Assembly: GCF_024372725.1 (NCBI RefSeq)
Contig: NZ_VOUA01000004.1
Span: 62,001-126,000, forward strand
Direction: 5' to 3'
Length of the DNA stretch: 64,000 nt
From: Methanosarcina sp. KYL-1
GTDB lineage: Archaea; Halobacteriota; Methanosarcinia; Methanosarcinales; Methanosarcinaceae
Part shown: in pieces, positions 59,770 to 64,000 of the stretch
How the letters are laid out: each line of letters begins with the position of its first letter
How positions within the stretch are numbered: the first letter of the stretch is position 1
Translations under genes and position numbers: made by a program
The notes under the pieces: generated by a model
Database searches by the model: none
What the model was told of the DNA's origin: nothing
The model's input: the letters and a program-made list of their open reading frames with translations, nothing else

Positions 59770-60725
59770 GCTCCTGCAGCCTCCGCGGCTTTTGCTTCTC
59801 CTGCTGCCCTTACGGCTTCTACTGTCCTTACTGCCTCTGCAGTCCCTGTTGAGTTTACGTCTATCCAGAGGTGCAGGTCCCTGTAGGGTACGGTTTTTTC
59901 CGTGTCGTTGTAAAGCAGGAATTCGAGTTTCATGTCCTTTCCCTCAAATGGGGGGGTAATGGTGAGGGGCTTTTCCCAGGTCACGTTGTGGGCCAGGCTT
60001 ACGTGGCGCAGCTTTTCCGGAAGGGGCAGGGACCTGTTCTCAAGCCTGACCTCCAGGCTGTAGTTAACCGTCCTGTACTCGTGGTTTACGACCCCTATGA
60101 TAACAGTCCCGCTTTCCCCGGGCATGTAGTGCGTTGGGTAGTTGTCCGCTTTTCCCTGGGGCCCCAGGATGTAGAACTCCGTGAAATGCTCTCCCTCTTT
60201 CGGGGTCACGATCACGTAGACTAGGGTTACGACCGAGAGCAGGATGGAGAAGATGAGGATGATTGTAAGCGCCCTGTCGAGCTTTGATTCCGGCTTTTCC
60301 AGGAGCTCGGCTCTCAGGGCCAGGGCCCCTTCCCTGAAAGGCACCTCAAAAGCCCCGGCTGCAGGCAGCTGCTGTCTCCTGTAGTACGCAAGCCCGCACA
60401 TCAGGAGAGTGAATGCCGAGAGGCTGATGAGGATGGGGAGTGGCCTTATCCCCCAGGGCGTGTAGTTGAGCCCAAGCCCGATCAGGGGCACGACCGCTAT
60501 GCTAAGCCCGAAGGAGAGCGCAACCCGTTCTATCCCGTCCAGGTCTTTTTTTGCGGGAAAGAGGGCCGCAATCAGGGCATACCCCGGCAAGAAGAGCACC
60601 ATGGGCAGCCCGAGCACGGTCCGCAGGAAGGTCTCGTTGAGCCCCGGCATGAGCACGAAGATGTCCGTGAGGAGCACAAGGCCCGTTACAAGTGAGAGGT
60701 CAGAAGAAACTTTTTTTCCGGTCAT
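59766..60725 (-). CDS. DUF1616 membrane protein, cassette B
   Basis: Protein of 319 residues closely similar to that at 50269: four N-terminal helices with PGYALIAALFPAKKD, a fifth helix, and the outward beta domain (FTEFYILGPQG, SGTVIIGVVNHEYRTVNY). The C-terminus has an extra Ala/Glu-rich tail (AVRTVEAVRAAGEAKAAE) absent from the other copy. It heads the two-gene operon with the CPBP gene. Confidence 0.85.
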   Translation of the reverse strand: MTGKKVSSDLSLVTGLVLLTDIFVLMPGLNETFLRTVLGLPMVLFLPGYALIAALFPAKKDLDGIERVALSFGLSIAVVPLIGLGLNYTPWGIRPLPILISLSAFTLLMCGLAYYRRQQLPAAGAFEVPFREGALALRAELLEKPESKLDRALTIILIFSILLSVVTLVYVIVTPKEGEHFTEFYILGPQGKADNYPTHYMPGESGTVIIGVVNHEYRTVNYSLEVRLENRSLPLPEKLRHVSLAHNVTWEKPLTITPPFEGKDMKLEFLLYNDTEKTVPYRDLHLWIDVNSTGTAEAVRTVEAVRAAGEAKAAEAAGA

Positions 60726-61685
60726 TCAGGTCATCCGGCTCTTAATCAAAAATTTTATATTTTGTATGTCTCTTTCAGGAAGGGTTAGTACTTTTTCATC
60801 CTTTTTATTCTTTTGCTTTAATTTTTGCATGCACCCTTATTTATTGCGGAAGTATCCGGACGTAAGTTTTCCCTCTTAAAACCCCGTTTCCAGGCCTTTT
60901 TGCCCCCTTATGTCCTCTGTTTCACCGCTCCTTCAGTCCTCCTCCCCTACTATCTCAATTCTCAAATTTTTTATCTCTCCTTTTTCCTTGATGTTTTTCT
61001 TTCTGGTATGAAAGTTTTACGTTTTCTCTCCCTCCATCTTCTCTATTTTTTTATCGTGATCTTTCTCACTTCCTTCTTTCTCCGTCTCACTATCTTCATC
61101 TACTTTTTTATCGTTCTTTTTCCCCAATTTCTCCTTCTCTCTCACTACCTTCTTTCTACCTTCTTTCTACCGTCTGCTCTCTTCCCTTTTATTGTCCTGC
61201 ACCCCCCTTACATTCCTCCTTCCTAACTGCGGCAAGTTGCTGCCTTAAAGCAGGGCCAGTCCGAATCCCGGTGCCCTAATAAAAAATATTCCATGCCGTG
61301 TCCCGGACCCCGGCCACCGCCTGGATGAAGGTTTGAGTTTTCCTGCAACTCTTTTTCAACTTCCGGATCAATATTTTTATATAGTATTATATTCAGAATG
61401 TGTTTAAACACAGCCCGGATTCCCGGGGATTGGCTCAATCATATAATTTTTCAAGCATAAACTTAGCCGCTTGCCGAATATTTTTATATTTACCTTTTTA
61501 TTTTATTAAGTCGTGCTATCAATATATTTATATAATCGTTTCCAGTTATTACCTCGTAAAAAAACAACCTCAAAAATTTCTGTATGGTTTTATATACTCT
61601 TAGTAAAATTTACATATGATGCTGGACTAATCAGAGTATAAAATTCCTATTACTATCTCAATCTTTCAAAGGGGTCGTATCAAAA
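60726..61685. other. Pyrimidine-rich non-coding region and glycosyltransferase promoter
   Basis: About 960 bp. From about 60950 to 61220 the plus strand is strongly pyrimidine-rich (CTTTCTACC repeated near 61150-61165). From 61380 onward it is AT-rich with TTTATATAC near 61588, a promoter candidate for the glycosyltransferase at 61686. No gene is credible here. Confidence 0.5.
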
Positions 61686-63272
61686 ATGAATACCGAATTG
61701 CTTCTGGATGCCGGTTCCCTGTGCACCGCACTCGAGGACCCCTCTCGCGTAAGGGAGATTGCTCCCCAGAACATAACCGTAATCCTTCCTGCTTATAATG
61801 AAGAGGTTTCAATCGGCAGTGTGGTTCTGCGAGCGAGAAAGTTTTCTGATAGAGTTATTGTGGTTGACGATGCCAGTTCTGACCACACTGTAGAAGTTGC
61901 TGAAATGGCAGGTGCCAGAGTTGTACGTAACCCCGTAACCAGAGGAAAGGAGATTTCCTTAAAAAAAGGAATTGAAGCTGCAGATGATTCGGATTTCATC
62001 GTAACAATGGAAACCGGCGTCTGCCATGATCCCGGTCTGATCCCAAGAATGATTGCTCCGCTTAGAGATGGGGATTTTGATCTTGCTGTAGGTACCTGTT
62101 TTAGCAAGCAAAGAAAAGGTTCCGAGAATGTCTTCCTCATCAACAACAAGGAATCCGAGAGCAAGCCAGTGGGTTTCATGGCCTTTTCAAGGGAGTGTCT
62201 CTCGAAAATCAACTTTTCTCATGTTTATCTGTCTTCCATTCACTCTATCATGACTTCAGCTGAGGAAGCCAACCTGAGAATCTTGCATATTGACATTCAG
62301 GAAGAGCACGAATCATCCCTTTTCAGGGCCTACAAAATAGGAGTCGTGGTCCCTGCATACAACGAAGAGAACCTTATCCAGGAGACAATTGACGGCATCC
62401 CTGCCTACGTGGACAAGATCTACGTCATAAATGACTGCAGCACGGACCGCACAGCTGAGATCATTAACAGCACGACCGACCCCCGCGTAGTTCCCATCCA
62501 CCACGAGGTCAACAAAGGCGTAGGTGCAGCCATCATAAACGGATACAAACGTGCCCTTGCCGACAGGATGGACCTGGTCGCAGTCATGGCCGGGGACAAT
62601 CAGATGGACCCCACCCAGCTCCCCAAACTCATCATGCCCATTATCGAGGGCAAAGCCGACTACACCAAAGGCAACCGCCTCCTCTCCCGGGAAATGCGCA
62701 CCGGGATGCCAGCCTGGCGTGCCTTCGGAAACGGCCTCCTCTCCCTTATCACAAAAATAGGTAGCGGCTACTGGCACATCGCCGACCCCCAGAACGGCTA
62801 CACCGTAATCTCAGGCCATGCCTTAGAAACCCTCGACCTTGACTCAATTTACACTTACTATGGCTATTGCAACGACATGCTCATAAAAATGAACGCTTTC
62901 GGGATGCGCGTAGTCGACGTCACAATGCCTGCCCGTTACGGCACCGAGAAGTCCAAAATAAGGTACGGCAAGTACATCCGCAAAGTCGCTCCCATGATCT
63001 TCAGGGGTTTCTTATGGCGGCTCAAGATGAAGTACATGGTCCTTGACTTTCATCCCCTCGTGCTGTTTTACATTGCAAGCATGGTGCTTGTCCCCCTGGG
63101 CTTCCTCTTCGGAGTATGGATCGTCCTGCAGAAAGTTGTGTTCCACGGTCCGGTTTCAGCGAATTATCCCCTGCTGGACGTGTTCATTTCGCTGATGGGT
63201 ATCCAGTTGCTGTTTTTTGCGATGTTCTTCGACATGCAGGTTAACAATAGCACAGATGTAAGGGCTGTTTGA
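61686..63272 (+). CDS. Membrane-anchored double GT2 glycosyltransferase
   Basis: Protein of 528 residues with two GT2-type nucleotide-sugar transferase domains in tandem. Domain 1 (about 30-190) has VILPAYNEEVSIGSVV and VIVVDDASSDHTVE but METG instead of a clear DxD, so it may be inactive. Domain 2 (about 215-440) has VVVPAYNEENLIQETI, YVINDCSTDRTAEI, a DNQMDP metal site and QNGYTVISG, so it looks active. Two C-terminal helices (LVLFYIASMVLVPLGFLFG and LLDVFISLMGIQLLFFAMFF) anchor it. Its likely role is polyprenyl-phosphate sugar transfer for surface glycans or N-glycosylation. It precedes a formyltransferase-like gene. Confidence 0.87.
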   Translation: MNTELLLDAGSLCTALEDPSRVREIAPQNITVILPAYNEEVSIGSVVLRARKFSDRVIVVDDASSDHTVEVAEMAGARVVRNPVTRGKEISLKKGIEAADDSDFIVTMETGVCHDPGLIPRMIAPLRDGDFDLAVGTCFSKQRKGSENVFLINNKESESKPVGFMAFSRECLSKINFSHVYLSSIHSIMTSAEEANLRILHIDIQEEHESSLFRAYKIGVVVPAYNEENLIQETIDGIPAYVDKIYVINDCSTDRTAEIINSTTDPRVVPIHHEVNKGVGAAIINGYKRALADRMDLVAVMAGDNQMDPTQLPKLIMPIIEGKADYTKGNRLLSREMRTGMPAWRAFGNGLLSLITKIGSGYWHIADPQNGYTVISGHALETLDLDSIYTYYGYCNDMLIKMNAFGMRVVDVTMPARYGTEKSKIRYGKYIRKVAPMIFRGFLWRLKMKYMVLDFHPLVLFYIASMVLVPLGFLFGVWIVLQKVVFHGPVSANYPLLDVFISLMGIQLLFFAMFFDMQVNNSTDVRAV

Positions 63273-63340
63273 AATTTTTGTTTGGAAAAGAGGTTGATCT
63301 CTTAGACTGGATTGTTTAAATATAAATCTGCGGTGAAAAT

Positions 63341-64000
63341 ATGAGAATTTATATCACTATTACGGAAGAACCCCTATTCATTAATCCATTCCTAAAAAAA
63401 GTTATCCAGTCTATCCCCTCGGAAATTATAGGTGTTGGCATTGTATCCGGTTCCCTTGTCAGCGGCAAAAGCCTATCTGATAAAATCAAATATCTGCTTA
63501 CAATTGCTTTAATTAGCGGACTTGTGGAGTTGTTCAGGAGATTTTTCCTGCTTGTTTCTTTCAATCTGTTCAACAAAATAGGATTTTTGAAAAGTAAAAA
63601 TCCATTATCCGTTTCACAGGTTGCTAAGGAATACAATATCCCTGTTAAATATGTTGCAGATATCAATTCGGAAGAATTCCTTGCATATTTGAAAGACCTG
63701 GAGCCGGACCTCGTTATCAACCAGGCCCAGGCAATATTGAAAAAGGATTTCCTTTCCATTCCCTCTGTAGGCTGCTTAAACAGGCATGCAGCACTTCTCC
63801 CTAAATATCGGGGCAGGCTTGCTCCCTTCTGGGCATACCTCAATATGGAAAACGAAACCGGTGTCAGCATCCATTTCATAGATGAGAAGATCGACAACGG
63901 CGACATAGTTGTCCAGAAAAAGATCCCGATTAAAAGATTTGATACATTTGACTCTTTGTTGAAAAAAGTATTTTCTGTTGTGCCTGATGCTATGCTTGAA
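63341..64000 (+). CDS. Formyltransferase family protein, N-terminal part (runs off window)
   Basis: The frame is open from ATG 63341 to the window end (220 codons seen). The product belongs to the formyltransferase fold of methionyl-tRNA and sugar-nucleotide formyltransferases. Visible motifs are PDLVINQAQ, SVGCLNRHAALLPKYRG (catalytic Asn and His in LNRHAALLP) near 142-157, and GVSIHFIDEKIDNGDIV near 175-191. The N-terminal 90 residues carry hydrophobic stretches unlike tRNA enzymes. Following a surface-glycan glycosyltransferase, a role in N-formyl sugar synthesis is more likely than initiator tRNA formylation. Archaea do not formylate initiator Met-tRNA. Confidence 0.75.
   Translation, partial: MRIYITITEEPLFINPFLKKVIQSIPSEIIGVGIVSGSLVSGKSLSDKIKYLLTIALISGLVELFRRFFLLVSFNLFNKIGFLKSKNPLSVSQVAKEYNIPVKYVADINSEEFLAYLKDLEPDLVINQAQAILKKDFLSIPSVGCLNRHAALLPKYRGRLAPFWAYLNMENETGVSIHFIDEKIDNGDIVVQKKIPIKRFDTFDSLLKKVFSVVPDAMLE

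Noticed and set aside
61223-61438. Leftward 71-codon frame upstream of the glycosyltransferase
   Set aside because: No ribosome binding site, no recognisable domain, and low-complexity surroundings.

Overview
The window is a chromosomal segment of a methanogenic archaeon, almost certainly a Methanosarcina species. The evidence is the combination of lineage-typical families (DUF1673 and DUF5788 proteins, PGF-pre-PGF surface proteins, tandem DUF4139 proteins), an archaeal ribosomal protein S17e gene leading dapA-dapB, an archaeal PyrB-PyrI pair, a hexulose-phosphate synthase fused to an RraA-like domain, AT-rich TATA-type promoters and long AT-rich gaps between more GC-rich genes. I cannot name the species. 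No rRNA, tRNA or CRISPR array was recognised.

Layout. 1-7 kb: three tandem DUF4139 exported proteins and a PKD/PGF-pre-PGF surface protein. 7-13 kb: a gap with 43-bp tandem repeats, a predicted nucleotidyltransferase, an M20 amidohydrolase with a GNAT acetyltransferase, and a GH15 glycoside hydrolase. 13-16 kb: a very small zinc-ribbon-like gene, a frameshifted wrbA pseudogene, a TnpB transposon with its predicted omega RNA, and a DUF1847 protein. 16-24 kb: a divergent surface-protein locus (one gene leftward, three rightward). Its last protein crosses the membrane and ends in a cytoplasmic domain resembling a degenerate PIN fold. 24-30 kb: RecQ helicase, a pilin-like protein beside a prepilin peptidase, and the Hps-RraA fusion. 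31-33.5 kb: pyrB-pyrI between two DUF5788 paralogs. 33.5-37 kb: a five-gene operon of one HTH regulator and four membrane proteins sharing an N-terminal LMGWCP box. 37-41 kb: an ArsR-type regulator followed by envelope proteins. 41.5-43.5 kb: rps17e-dapA-dapB. 43.9-45.7 kb: small membrane proteins and a DUF1624 acyltransferase-like protein. 46-61 kb: a duplicated envelope cassette. 61.7-64 kb: a double-domain GT2 glycosyltransferase and a formyltransferase-like gene cut by the window end.

The main theme is the cell envelope. The 46-61 kb region holds two copies of an ordered module: PGF-pre-PGF surface protein, Ig-like companion, optional 86-residue membrane protein, CPBP-family membrane protease and DUF1616 protein. 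A sugar-nucleotide epimerase lies between the copies and glycan genes lie to the right. This suggests making, processing and decorating surface proteins, but that link is inferred from gene order.

A second theme is translation starts. The Hps-RraA fusion and both copies of the small membrane protein show a strong Shine-Dalgarno followed at normal spacing by an in-frame ATA. A DUF5788 gene has only ATT or ACG ahead of its conserved N-terminus. These may be genuine near-cognate starts that ordinary annotation would misplace.
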